Part shown: one piece after another, positions 1 to 8,315 of the stretch | Layout of the letters: every line of letters begins with the position of its first letter | How positions within the stretch are numbered: the stretch's first letter is position 1 | Assembly: GCA_029027265.1 (NCBI GenBank) | Contig: CP093061.1 | Coordinates: 62,001-126,000, forward strand | Reading direction: 5' to 3' | Length of the DNA: 64,000 nt | Source of the DNA: Sulfurospirillum_A sp029027265 | Lineage (GTDB): Bacteria; Campylobacterota; Campylobacteria; Campylobacterales; Sulfurospirillaceae | Notes under the pieces: model-generated | Database searches by the model: none | What the model was told of the DNA's origin: nothing | What the model saw: the letters and a program-made list of their open reading frames with translations, nothing else | Translations under genes and position numbers: made by a program

Positions 1-418
1 CTGATAATAATTTAGAGTTAAAATCATTTTTTAAAGCATTGTCAAGAGTATTTTTATATGCTTCAACCACTTTTTTTGCTGTTTTTAAATCATTTGCAAT
101 TGCAGGGAAATCCAATCCAGCAATCGTTTGAGAGTCTGAAACGACATATCCACCAACAGTTGAAACAACATCAAAAACACCTTTTGCTAACTCTCGATAA
201 ACTGCTGCACCTTTTAATTTAACTTGCCCTAAAGAACTTAATCTAACTTTTGTGTCAGCAAATTCTTTATTAAACTCTTTTTTCCAATATGGTTTTTCAT
301 ACTCTTTGTACAAAGATAAACTACTCCAAGATCCAACAACTCTTAATTTTGTAGGAGCTGCAAATATACTTGAAGAAACCACCATTAATCCCATAATAAC
401 CACGAAACTTTTTCTCAT
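1..418 (-). CDS. TRAP transporter substrate-binding protein (DctP family), C-terminus outside window
   Basis: Only the first ~139 residues are inside the window; the gene runs off the left edge. It opens with a signal peptide (MRKSFVVIMGLMVVSSSIFA, cleavage expected after the alanine) followed by KLRVVGSWSSLSLYKEYEKP, the start of a TRAP-type periplasmic binding protein. The ATG at 418 follows an AAGGAGA ribosome site. It lies about 150 bp downstream of dctM on the same strand and probably serves the same or a related TRAP system, giving this locus two binding proteins. The ligand cannot be told from sequence. Family call fairly sure, ligand unknown. Confidence 0.75.
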   Translation of the reverse strand, partial: MRKSFVVIMGLMVVSSSIFAAPTKLRVVGSWSSLSLYKEYEKPYWKKEFNKEFADTKVRLSSLGQVKLKGAAVYRELAKGVFDVVSTVGGYVVSDSQTIAGLDFPAIANDLKTAKKVVEAYKNTLDNALKNDFNSKLLS

Positions 419-530
419 TTTATCTCCTTTTTATTTGTAGATCAAATATCTTAACTACTCAAAGTGTGGTCTAAGTGTGTTTTGAAAAAAACAAAAAAGC
501 TTTTTATAAAAAGTTCAAAAAGTAACATTT

Positions 531-558
531 TATTGCAAGGCTAGAGAGCCTCGCAATA
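531..558. terminator. Hairpin between dctM and the following binding-protein gene
   Basis: A 12-bp stem, TATTGC-A-AGGCT with AGCCT-C-GCAATA around the loop AGAG, lies right after the dctM stop codon (570, minus strand). On the minus strand the single mismatch becomes a G-U pair. It lacks an immediate U-run, so it may be a weak terminator or an mRNA 3'-end stabiliser that sets different levels for the transporter and the next gene. Confidence 0.45.
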
Positions 559-569
559 AATGTATATCA

Positions 570-1904
570 TTATCCCACCATTTTAGTAGGTAAATATGTG
601 GCTATTTCTGGGAAAATTGTCACTACCATTACAATTAGAATCATTATGATAAAGAATGGGAACGTAGCTTTTAAAATATAACTAATTTTTTCTCCTGATA
701 TACTTTGAATAACAAACAAGGAGAAGCCAACGGGTGGAGTTATTTGAGAAAGCTCTACCATAAAAACTAAAAATATACCAAACCAAAGAGGATCAAACCC
801 TGCCATTACAATAATAGGTAGAACAATAGGCAGTGTCATAACAACTATGGAAATTCCGTCCAGAATCATACCTAGAACAATATACATAAGTCCAATAACC
901 AAAATAAGCATATACGGGGAAAGACCCAACCCACCGATGAACTCACTAATAGCTCTTGCAATTCCTAAAAAACCAACTACTTGAGACAAAAAACCTGCTC
1001 CAATGATAATAAAACTAATCATAACTGTTGTTTTTACAGCATTAAAGAGTGACTCTTTGAAGATAGTCCAGTTAAAACTCTTAAAAAAGAGAGCCAATGA
1101 AATAGCACCAACAACACCAAGAGCAGCCGCTTCAGTGGGAGTTGCGAAACCACCATAAATGCTTCCCATTACCAAAAAAATTAAAGAGAAAATTGGTGCT
1201 AAATCTTTTAATGAATTAAGCCTATCCATATTAGTAAATGTCTCTTGTGTTTGAGGTACTGTTGTCTTGTCAATTGTTGAAACTATCATAATATAAAAAG
1301 AGTATGAAGTAGCGAGTAAAAGACCAGGAAAGATTCCAGCTATAAAAAGTTTACCAATGGAAACATCAGAAAGCACTCCATAGATAATCATAATTAAACT
1401 AGGAGGAATCAAAAAGCCCAAAGTACCACTCCCTGCAAGCGAGCCAATAGCAAGTTTTTTGCTGTAACCTCTACTTTTAAGCTCACCTAGTGTTATCTTA
1501 CCAACAGTAGCAGTTGTAGCAGCTGATGAGCCAGAGACTGCCGCAAATAAAGAACAAGCCGCAACGTTTACATGTAATAGACGTCCAGGAACTTTTGCGA
1601 GCCAAGGCATAAGCCCATTGAGCAGTCTTGTCGAAATTGAAGAGTGATACAAAATTTCACCCATCAAAATAAACATGGGCAGAGCGGCAAGTGACCAAGA
1701 GTTCATAGAGTCGTACATAGACCCAGCTAGAAGATCCCCAGCTTTTTGAAAAAGACTAATTGCAGGAGGAAGATTGTGTTCAAACAAAAACATCCCAGCA
1801 ATTCCTGTGAGCATCAAAGCCGCTCCAATCCAAACAGAACTAAGTAAGAAAAAAAACATTATGCCAATCAATACAACAGATAAAACTAAAGGATCACTTA
1901 TCAT
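570..1904 (-). CDS. dctM: TRAP transporter large permease subunit DctM
   Basis: 444-residue, very hydrophobic protein with the usual length and about a dozen membrane segments of the DctM/TRAP large permease family. Features include the GSSAATTATVGK stretch near residues 125-135 and the PPSLIMIIYG and TPTEAAALGVVGA motifs. It forms the sodium-coupled transport channel with DctQ and takes organic acids or similar small anions delivered by the periplasmic DctP. Its start overlaps the end of dctQ by 11 bp, so the two are translationally coupled. The substrate is not predictable from the permease. Confidence 0.92.
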   Translation of the reverse strand: MISDPLVLSVVLIGIMFFFLLSSVWIGAALMLTGIAGMFLFEHNLPPAISLFQKAGDLLAGSMYDSMNSWSLAALPMFILMGEILYHSSISTRLLNGLMPWLAKVPGRLLHVNVAACSLFAAVSGSSAATTATVGKITLGELKSRGYSKKLAIGSLAGSGTLGFLIPPSLIMIIYGVLSDVSIGKLFIAGIFPGLLLATSYSFYIMIVSTIDKTTVPQTQETFTNMDRLNSLKDLAPIFSLIFLVMGSIYGGFATPTEAAALGVVGAISLALFFKSFNWTIFKESLFNAVKTTVMISFIIIGAGFLSQVVGFLGIARAISEFIGGLGLSPYMLILVIGLMYIVLGMILDGISIVVMTLPIVLPIIVMAGFDPLWFGIFLVFMVELSQITPPVGFSLFVIQSISGEKISYILKATFPFFIIMILIVMVVTIFPEIATYLPTKMVG

Positions 1905-2379
1905 TAAATATCCTTTTTAGAGTAAAAACCAATGAAGCAAAAACAAACAAAGCAATTCCAATTGTCATAGGAATCTGAGTAAGCCAAAGAGGTGTTTCTG
2001 AAACTGCTTCACTAAGCATTTCCATCTCTTTAAAGTCCATCATAAAAAGATAACTGTAATAAAGAGCATAACTCAATATAAAAGTTGCTAAAATTCCAGC
2101 AAATATGTCTATAAAACGTTGAGAGTTTAAACTAAGTCTTGAAGTTACTATATTTATTCTGATGTGCCCACCCTCATTAAAAGTGTAAGCCAAACCAAAA
2201 AAAACTGCTCCAAGGTAAAAGTATCCACTGTATTCATCAGCAAGCATTGTTGAGTAGTCAAAAAATGAGCGTCCAATAATTTCCGTCATAATTAGCACAA
2301 CAAGAGCCACAAATAGCATTGAAGAAAGATAAGCTCCCCCCTTGGAGAGCTTATTGTTTAGGTTTTCTAACCAGAGCAT
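1894..2379 (-). CDS. dctQ: TRAP transporter small permease subunit DctQ
   Basis: 161 residues with four predicted membrane helices, the length and pattern of the DctQ family. The family-typical central stretch ADEYSGYFYLGAVFFGLAYT and the positively charged loop after it are present. It pairs with DctM in the inner membrane. Its start codon overlaps the dctP stop at 2379 and its end overlaps dctM, so dctP-dctQ-dctM form one tight operon. Confidence 0.9.
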   Translation of the reverse strand: MLWLENLNNKLSKGGAYLSSMLFVALVVLIMTEIIGRSFFDYSTMLADEYSGYFYLGAVFFGLAYTFNEGGHIRINIVTSRLSLNSQRFIDIFAGILATFILSYALYYSYLFMMDFKEMEMLSEAVSETPLWLTQIPMTIGIALFVFASLVFTLKRIFNDK

Positions 2380-3332
2380 TACTTGTACTCAGCAAAAATC
2401 TTTTTAATATCTGATTTTGCATCTTTTAGATACTCTTTTAATAACTTTTTACCAATAGCATTTAACTCTGATTTCAGTGCTACACTTGGCTCACTTACTT
2501 TCATACCATTATCAGCTAACATCTTAAGAGCAACTGCATCTTCTTTTTTACTCTCTTCCCATTGCATTGCTTCTATCTCTTTAGCCGCTTTTAGCATTGC
2601 AGATTGTTGATCTTTATTTAAAGAGTCCCAGTAATCAAGGTTAATTGTAACTGCTTGAAGAGGATACGCATAACCAATTTTAGTGAAATTTTTCAAAACT
2701 TCCCAAAGTTTTCCATCTTTTCCACTTGCACTACTTGTAACAACACCATTTACCATGCCTGTTTGAAGAGCTGAGTAAACCTCTCCCCAAGGAAGTGCTA
2801 CTGCATTACCGCCAGCCATCTTTACAAAATTTGCTGAGTTTTTATCATAAGTTCTTGCTTTTACACCAGCAAAATCTTTAGTTGAATTTACTGCTTTCAT
2901 AGTATAAATCCCACTTGGTGGCCAAGTTACAGCGTAAAGCATTTTTTGGTTCCACTTTTTTGCAACCTTTGCATAAGCTGGTTTTGAAATCTGATACAGC
3001 TTATAAGCATCCTCATAACTAGACGCTACAAAAGGAAGAGCTGAAATACCAAATACTTTACCGCCACCACTTGTAAAAGGTATGAACATATCTGTCATTG
3101 GAGCTGTTCCATCTTTAACTGCTTTAAGAGGATTACCCTTAACCAAAGAACTACCTGCATGAACTGTGATTTTTACACTTCCATTAGTGTATTTACTTAC
3201 TAAACTAGCAAATTTCTCCGCACCTTTTGTATGGAAGTTATTTGCTCCATATTTTGCATTTAAATCCAACTTAACATTTCCTGCAACTAACAATGCCGTT
3301 GCACCTACAAGTAAAGCTACTTTTTTTAACAT
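2379..3332 (-). CDS. dctP: TRAP transporter periplasmic substrate-binding protein DctP
   Basis: I place the start at 3332 (MLKKVALLVGATALLVAGNV), because this gives a proper signal peptide and a GGAGAA ribosome site 5-10 bases upstream. A longer in-frame reading to 3374 would add 14 unlikely residues. The 317-residue product shows the DctP fold signature: the KY-N-F-TKGAEKFA start, the GG-A-V-LPWGEVYSALQTGMVNG segment near residues 176-200 and the LNLDYWDSL region. It captures the substrate in the periplasm for DctQM. The adjacent sensor kinase and response regulator suggest substrate-induced expression. The structured leader just upstream is described separately. Confidence 0.9.
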   Translation of the reverse strand: MLKKVALLVGATALLVAGNVKLDLNAKYGANNFHTKGAEKFASLVSKYTNGSVKITVHAGSSLVKGNPLKAVKDGTAPMTDMFIPFTSGGGKVFGISALPFVASSYEDAYKLYQISKPAYAKVAKKWNQKMLYAVTWPPSGIYTMKAVNSTKDFAGVKARTYDKNSANFVKMAGGNAVALPWGEVYSALQTGMVNGVVTSSASGKDGKLWEVLKNFTKIGYAYPLQAVTINLDYWDSLNKDQQSAMLKAAKEIEAMQWEESKKEDAVALKMLADNGMKVSEPSVALKSELNAIGKKLLKEYLKDAKSDIKKIFAEYK

Positions 3333-3422
3333 ATTTTCTCCTTCATGTTTTAATATCTCCTTTAACTCGAACAAGTCCGAGTTAAATTCCTCTCACTAAA
3401 GCACAACCTTTCGGTCGTACAA
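3333..3422 (-). promoter_or_regulatory. Structured 5' leader of dctP: two hairpins, ribosome site and 6-codon mini-ORF
   Basis: Reading the minus strand from 3422: a first hairpin (ACGACC-GAAA-GGTTGT), then TTTAGTGAGAGGAA, a second hairpin (TTTAACTCG-gacttgt-TCGAGTTAAA), then AAAGGAGA. A TATATA -10-like box near 3426-3431 would place the transcript start just before the first hairpin. The AAAGGAGA drives a possible mini-ORF MKEKIC (3345-3325) whose stop codon overlaps the dctP start. The same layout and most of the same bases stand before typA (38189-38259), a gene with no shared function. What is seen is the sequence and pairing; a regulatory role is inference. Confidence 0.5.
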
Positions 3423-3499
3423 CTGTATATATACTAATAAAGTAAAGTGGGGAAGTGGAGGGGAAATAGTTAGATTGTTACATGTAAAGATATTTTTAT

Positions 3500-4156
3500 C
3501 TACTTATGTAACAATTTGTAACCAACTTGAGGTATATTTTCTATCATCTCATAAGGAAACTTTTTTCTCAAATCTCTAACAAAACTCTTTAGAGCATCTA
3601 AACTCATAATCTTCTCATTCCAAAGCTCACTCTCTATTTCTTCATAACGAATAAGTCTATTTTGTGAAAGAAGTGCCAAAAACTTTACCTCTCTTAAGCT
3701 AAGGGTTATCTCTTTATCCTTTACATGTAAACGCAAATTATCTATATCTAAAAATGAATTTTGAGTTAATTTTACACTTCCTGTATGTATTCCTTGAAGT
3801 GCATTTGCTATGCCCTCTTCTAAGTTTTTCGCATTTATAGGTTTTAATATAAAGTGTTGCACATGAAGATTTATAAGCTCCATCAAATACTCTTCGCTAT
3901 TATGGGCGGTTAGAAGTACAATGGGCGTTGTGCTATCAACTTTACGTATCTGTCGAATCATCTCTAAACCATCCATAACGGGCATCTGTATATCACAAAG
4001 AATAATGTTTGGTTTATACTCTTGATAAGCATCTAACCCCTCTTGTCCATCACTTGCTTCATACACATTGCCAAAATAGTATTTCAGAGTATTTACAATG
4101 GGCTTTCTAACCCCTTTCTCATCTTCAACGCAAAGAATGCTCAAATTTTTATACAA
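3500..4156 (-). CDS. Two-component response regulator, OmpR-type
   Basis: 218 residues. Residues 1-120 are a receiver domain with the acidic pair ED11-12, the phospho-acceptor Asp55 in ILCDIQMP, the Thr in VLLTAHN and a KPI lysine. Residues 130-218 match a winged-helix trans_reg_C DNA-binding domain ending in the usual VGYKL motif. Its start overlaps the sensor-kinase end by 16 bp. Position downstream of, and on the same strand as, the kinase and next to dctPQM suggests control of the TRAP operon, like the DctS/DctR systems of other epsilonproteobacteria. The name is not assigned because the target is inferred. Confidence 0.88.
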   Translation of the reverse strand: MYKNLSILCVEDEKGVRKPIVNTLKYYFGNVYEASDGQEGLDAYQEYKPNIILCDIQMPVMDGLEMIRQIRKVDSTTPIVLLTAHNSEEYLMELINLHVQHFILKPINAKNLEEGIANALQGIHTGSVKLTQNSFLDIDNLRLHVKDKEITLSLREVKFLALLSQNRLIRYEEIESELWNEKIMSLDALKSFVRDLRKKFPYEMIENIPQVGYKLLHK

Positions 4157-5730
4157 AACATTGCTCCTTTTTCACTATTTTTAACAAAAAGCTTTCCGCC
4201 CATTTTTTCTTCTATAATCATCTTAGACATGTAGAGTCCAAGCCCTGTGCCTGCCGTCTTTTTTGTACTAAAATATGGTTCAAAAACTTTCTCAATTATG
4301 CTATCATCTACACCACCACCATTGTCACTAACGCTTACAAAGGTTTTTTCTTTGTCTATATCAATTTTTATTAGAATTGTAGGATTTTTTATATCTCTTT
4401 GTATTAAAACATCTTTTGCATTCAAAATTAGATTTAAAATAACTTGTGCAAATTCAGAAGCGTATCCAATCACCTGTATATCTTCTTTAGCATAAAGCTT
4501 CAAAATAATATTTCTGCTTTTTACACTAGCATCTGCCAAACTCATCGCCTCTTCACAAGCTTTTTTTAGGCTAAATGACTCTTTTGTTTTAGCAGGTTTA
4601 AAAAAGTCTCTAAAATCATCTATTGTTTTAGACATATATGAAATAATTTTATCTCCATTTTTTGCCTCTTTTTGAACAAAAGCTTTATCTGCTTTATCGA
4701 ACTTTGCAGCTGTTTCCATTTCCATAAAAATACCTGATATTTCACAAAGAGGTTGCCTCCATTGATGAGCTATCATGCTTATCATCTCACCCATTTGAGC
4801 CAAACGTGATTGATGCAGAAGTGCTTGGTCTTTTTGCTTTGCAACTTTTAGTGCCTCTTTTACTCTTGTTGAGAGCATCTTATTGAACTCTTTTAGAGCT
4901 TGTTCTTTTTTAGAAACTTTTTGACTATAACTCGTAAAAACATCAACTATATTTTGAGAAATTATAAAACTTACAACTCCAAGAAGTATCATCAATGACA
5001 GAGCTGTTAACAAGATTATTCGCACATATTTATCTATTTTTTTCTCTAACGTTAGCTTCTTCTTTTGAAGTGAAGATTCAATATCATCAGCATAAAGACC
5101 AGTTCCTACTACCCACTCCCACTCTTGGTCAAGATACAAAAAGCCTATCTTTTTTCGTGGAGCTCCAAACTCCGGTTTTGCCCAAAAATACTCAACAAAA
5201 CCACCATCTTTATTAGTGGTTGCAACTTCTATAAACTGTTGAAATATTTTTGCTCCTGTTGAATCAGTATTGTTAGTATCATCCACTCCAATGCTCTGTT
5301 TTCTAAAAGGGTGTGCTATCAAATGGTAAGAAGTGTCATGAACCCAAACATAACCATTTTGTTCATAACGTATTTGCTCTATCCATTTTATTATCTGAAT
5401 TTTTAGATTTTGAATAGACTCTTTTTCATACTTTTCAACAATATCTTCAGTTATGTTAACACCGTTTTTTAAAAGTTGGCGAAACTTAGTATGAATACTT
5501 TTTTTTTCTACTTCTCTATGAAAGTTTATATACTCAATTATGCGTCTATTTTCATTTCTTAAAATATTTTTTTGTCTTAAGAAATACTCTTTTTCAATCT
5601 CTAAACTCTCTTCTTGGAAGTTACTATATTGAGTATTGACAAAAAAATATATAATAAAAAGTGCAAATAGCAGCACAAATATAATTGGTGTTGCTATTAT
5701 CAGTCGTGGTAAATTTTTTTCTGTAAACAA
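4141..5730 (-). CDS. Sensor histidine kinase with periplasmic Cache domain
   Basis: 529 residues. One membrane helix at about residues 9-31, a periplasmic single-Cache-type domain (residues ~35-225; YVWVHDTSYHLIAHPF and the following DDTNNTDSTGAKIFQQF are typical), a second helix at ~235-260, then a coiled coil. The kinase core has the phospho-accepting histidine at ~322 in IAHQWRQP, the N box NLILNAKDV, G1 DNGGG and G2 GTGLGLYMSK. Cache domains of this type commonly bind small organic acids, which fits the neighbouring TRAP transporter. Overlaps its response regulator by 16 bp. Ligand is inferred only. Confidence 0.88.
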   Translation of the reverse strand: MFTEKNLPRLIIATPIIFVLLFALFIIYFFVNTQYSNFQEESLEIEKEYFLRQKNILRNENRRIIEYINFHREVEKKSIHTKFRQLLKNGVNITEDIVEKYEKESIQNLKIQIIKWIEQIRYEQNGYVWVHDTSYHLIAHPFRKQSIGVDDTNNTDSTGAKIFQQFIEVATTNKDGGFVEYFWAKPEFGAPRKKIGFLYLDQEWEWVVGTGLYADDIESSLQKKKLTLEKKIDKYVRIILLTALSLMILLGVVSFIISQNIVDVFTSYSQKVSKKEQALKEFNKMLSTRVKEALKVAKQKDQALLHQSRLAQMGEMISMIAHQWRQPLCEISGIFMEMETAAKFDKADKAFVQKEAKNGDKIISYMSKTIDDFRDFFKPAKTKESFSLKKACEEAMSLADASVKSRNIILKLYAKEDIQVIGYASEFAQVILNLILNAKDVLIQRDIKNPTILIKIDIDKEKTFVSVSDNGGGVDDSIIEKVFEPYFSTKKTAGTGLGLYMSKMIIEEKMGGKLFVKNSEKGAMFCIKI

Positions 5731-5741
5731 AAATCTACTAA

Positions 5742-5852
5742 CTAACTTTTATCTTTTGTTACAACCCACAAAGCAGGCATAATTCCTCTTTTCAAGAAAA
5801 CTTCCACTGGTAGTAAAAATATAGATAATATAATCAAAACTAATCTACTCAT
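5742..5852 (-). CDS. Internally deleted YqaE/Pmp3-like small membrane protein
   Basis: A 36-residue reading frame with a good ribosome site (AAGGA, 9 bases before the ATG). The first 23 residues (MSRLVLIILSIFLLPVEVFL then KRG) resemble the start of the YqaE/Pmp3 family. The end (ALWVVTKDKS) resembles that family's tail. The middle of a normal ~52-residue member, about 16 residues carrying most of the second membrane helix, is missing without a frame change. It sits just upstream of the sensor kinase on the same strand. Either a remnant or a one-helix variant; family assignment is by motif memory. Confidence 0.5.
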   Translation of the reverse strand: MSRLVLIILSIFLLPVEVFLKRGIMPALWVVTKDKS

Positions 5853-5903
5853 TATAAATCCTTGCAAATAATTTAAATATATAGCTTATTTATTAACACT
5901 CTA

Positions 5904-7067
5904 CTATTCTACCTCAGCTTTTAATGTTTTAAAATACGCAACTAAATCCTCTATACTCTTCTCATCCATCCAATCATATGAAGGCATCGTAGAGATAAGG
6001 TTACCATCTTCATCTAGATTATACCAAGGAAAGTCTGGTTGAATGTTAGGTTTATAGTTTGGAACTATTACGGCATTTGGATCTATTATTGATTCCATAA
6101 GATATTGCGCTGTAGAATATCCTCCCACATTTGAGAGGTTAGGTGCCATGTATGCTGGTGCTGTAACACTTTTCGAAAAGTTGTGGCAAGCTGCACAGTT
6201 TTCTATCGCTAATTTCTCTCCATTATAAATATCACCATCGGCTTGGCTTTTCAAAGCAGAAAGCAACTCATACCCACCCCTGTCTCCAAGAAGCTTCACA
6301 CCAACCCAAGAGCTAAGGTACTCAATTCTATCACCGTTATTCAAATTTCCATCCCACATAACAAATGACACTGGAAATGCTCCATTGCTAAGATCTAAAT
6401 ACTCTGCCTTTAACGGCCTTGAAAGCGTGCCTTTCCAAACACCATCTTTATAGATCATATCCATTACACCTGAAGCATTGTCGTCTTTACTCTTGGTTAC
6501 TGAACGGAATCCCTCCGTAATGAAAACACGACCATAATCAACCTTCCCATGACCTTTAATTGGCTCATGAACTGAATCATAATACTCTTCTAAGTCTTGA
6601 AATCCATTATGTCTATGGTCTTCCGCAGCAGCCTTTCTCAAATGTATGACAACCGGTCTGTCTTTGCTACCCATACTAATGTATGGAAGTTTTGAAACAT
6701 CGCTATAAACTGTAGGAAACTGCAAAGCAAAACCATCTACGCTAGCTTTAGAACAACAGTCCTCTTTAATATTTTTTGTAGTATCTTTCCATTCAATAAG
6801 AAAAGAGATATTATTTCCATCATACAAGGCTTTAACTCGAGCTTTTTTTGCTTTTTCACCCAGTATGCTTACTTCACTATCAATCACTTTATTAATAGTT
6901 TGTGGATACAGTATCACATCTATATACTTTGTTGAGAACCAGGCTTTGGACTCTGGTCCTATATTACCGACATTTCCCGGTACTTTAATAGCATAAATCT
7001 GGTCTTGTGCACTAACTCCAGTTAATACCAACCCAGATAATAAAAACATTTTTATAATTATTCTCAT
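5904..7067 (-). CDS. Periplasmic cytochrome c with N-terminal ethylbenzene-dehydrogenase-type haem-binding domain
   Basis: 387 residues. Signal peptide ends around residue 20 (VLTGVSAQ). Residues ~25-265 resemble the EB_dh/DMSO-reductase gamma-type haem b binding domain, with FLIEWKD, VDGFALQFP and VSFVMWDGN stretches. Residues 285-387 are a class I cytochrome c with haem site CAACH at 291-295 and a likely Met ligand in STMPSYDWM. Cys104-Cys105 (EDCCSK) are an unusual adjacent pair. It probably shuttles electrons between a periplasmic oxidoreductase and the respiratory chain. The nearby sox genes make a sulfur-oxidation role attractive, but the partner enzyme is not in view. Confidence 0.72.
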   Translation of the reverse strand: MRIIIKMFLLSGLVLTGVSAQDQIYAIKVPGNVGNIGPESKAWFSTKYIDVILYPQTINKVIDSEVSILGEKAKKARVKALYDGNNISFLIEWKDTTKNIKEDCCSKASVDGFALQFPTVYSDVSKLPYISMGSKDRPVVIHLRKAAAEDHRHNGFQDLEEYYDSVHEPIKGHGKVDYGRVFITEGFRSVTKSKDDNASGVMDMIYKDGVWKGTLSRPLKAEYLDLSNGAFPVSFVMWDGNLNNGDRIEYLSSWVGVKLLGDRGGYELLSALKSQADGDIYNGEKLAIENCAACHNFSKSVTAPAYMAPNLSNVGGYSTAQYLMESIIDPNAVIVPNYKPNIQPDFPWYNLDEDGNLISTMPSYDWMDEKSIEDLVAYFKTLKAEVE

Positions 7068-7103
7068 TTGAAATAAATTCCATTCATTTATAATAGACTC
7101 CGT

Positions 7104-7543
7104 TTAGTATTTAGTGATATACTGTCCCTTACTTACTCGCCCATCACTAATAACTTTGGCGAATATTCCTCTTTTATCTTTGAGAAGTTTTGGAAGTTTA
7201 CTGTTTATTTTTGATAAACTATACACAAAGATGACTTTTGACTTATCTCGATGATAACATCTCCTATTTGAAGCTTCGTCCCAGCCACAAAAGAGTATGG
7301 ATCAAAATTAACCAATACGTTTTCACCTAAGTCCCCATTAACAATATCTATACCATTTTGTTTTGCCATCTCATAACTTTTTAATGACACTAACAAAATA
7401 GACCTTTGAATATCTTTTCCTTTAAATTTATCTTCACATACACCATCAAGCTCAAGAGTTAATACCTCTTTTTGCTCTCTTTTTTTTACCCCTGTTTTAG
7501 ATACAAAAAGGTTTACAACAACGCCCAACACTGTTTTACTCAT
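7104..7543 (-). pseudogene. MOSC-domain protein gene with a frameshift near its 3' end
   Basis: Start ATG at 7543 overlaps the previous gene's stop and follows AGGAG; it begins MSKTVLGVVVNLFVSKTGV, a typical MOSC opening. The reading frame reaches a stop at 7205 after the family-typical EISQKSSLC. The expected continuation is present in another frame from about 7222 to 7104: SLSKINSKLPKLLKDKRGIF then AKVISDGRVSKGQYITKY. This is the usual MOSC tail (RGIFAKVISDG). One base lost or two gained near 7217-7222 explains it. MOSC proteins carry sulfur or molybdenum cofactor. Either a real decay event or a sequencing error; both halves otherwise look intact. Confidence 0.7.
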
Positions 7544-8006
7544 TGTGATAATACTCCTGTAATCCTTCAAACCAAAAATCACTCACTTGTTTTATAGTTA
7601 ACTCTTTTCTTTTTTTAAAATGCTCATCCATATCAAAACTCTCATTTTTACCATAGTTATCCTTATATTCTTGAATAACCTTGGCATAATCTTTCTCTTT
7701 CATAGCAGTAATTTCAAATTTTATATGATCATAGGTTTTGTTTTCTATACTAAACTGCTCTCCATCAAGAAAATATACATTTATCCCTCCATACCGATCA
7801 TCTTTTTCTAAAGTCAGATTCATCTCAATATTTGCTCTCAAACTAGCAAAAAGATTTAAAAATTGATCTATTGGAATATCAAGACTATTTACGACAACAG
7901 GTTTTTTATTATCATATCCCCATCCTCCAGATATATCAAGCTTTACGTTAAATACTTCCAAAATAAGCTCTGCCATATTTTCAACAGGTTCAATCTTTTT
8001 AATCAA
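7536..8006 (-). CDS. Conserved hypothetical protein upstream of the MOSC gene
   Basis: 156 residues, soluble, acidic to neutral, no signal peptide, no recognised motif. It opens MIKKIEPVENMAELILEVFN and includes the segment GGWGYDNKKPVVVNS. Its last 8 bases overlap the start of the MOSC gene (ATGAGTAA shared by the MOSC start and this gene's stop), so the two are translationally coupled and probably act together. Function unknown; the coupling to a MOSC protein hints at cofactor or sulfur handling, which is inference only. Confidence 0.65.
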   Translation of the reverse strand: MIKKIEPVENMAELILEVFNVKLDISGGWGYDNKKPVVVNSLDIPIDQFLNLFASLRANIEMNLTLEKDDRYGGINVYFLDGEQFSIENKTYDHIKFEITAMKEKDYAKVIQEYKDNYGKNESFDMDEHFKKRKELTIKQVSDFWFEGLQEYYHNE

Positions 8007-8109
8007 AACTCATCCCATTCTAGTTTAATTATACCAGACTCTAAATCCATGATTTTATAACTACATATATAAAATTTTTACTAAGCACAGCTTTACAATA
8101 AAGACATCC

Positions 8110-8301
8110 AAACATATGATAAAAGAACATCATATGTTTACTTTGCTTTTTAGCCGCTTAAAAAAGTTTATTAACATCAATATCAACACCATAAGTGAAA
8201 CTAATCAACACAAAGAATAAAAAAGGTTTTAAAATGTTTTTGAAAAAATACAACAATCTATTAAAGTAGGACTGTTGCTTGATACAAAAAATTATTTGCA
8301 C
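8110..8301 (-). other. Short intergenic stretch with hairpin and possible 47-residue membrane peptide
   Basis: Between the DUF302 gene and the next gene lies 309 bp. It holds a perfect 11-bp inverted repeat (AAACATATGAT / ATCATATGTTT, 8110-8139, 8-base loop). It also holds a possible GTG-started frame at 8301-8158 encoding 47 residues with one hydrophobic helix (FLFFVLISFTYGVDID). The frame begins 15 bases after the DUF302 stop but has no clear ribosome site, so the peptide is weakly supported. The hairpin could end the sox-DUF302 transcript. Confidence 0.25.
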
Positions 8302-8315
8302 TCAAATATCTTTAT

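Noticed and set aside
3333..3374. Longer start of dctP (14 extra residues)
   Set aside because: Breaks the signal peptide and lies in the leader hairpin; the 3332 start has a better ribosome site.
4200..4213. AGACATGTAG and similar near-copies of the TACATGTA motif
   Set aside because: Not exact; only perfect TACATGTA cores were counted.
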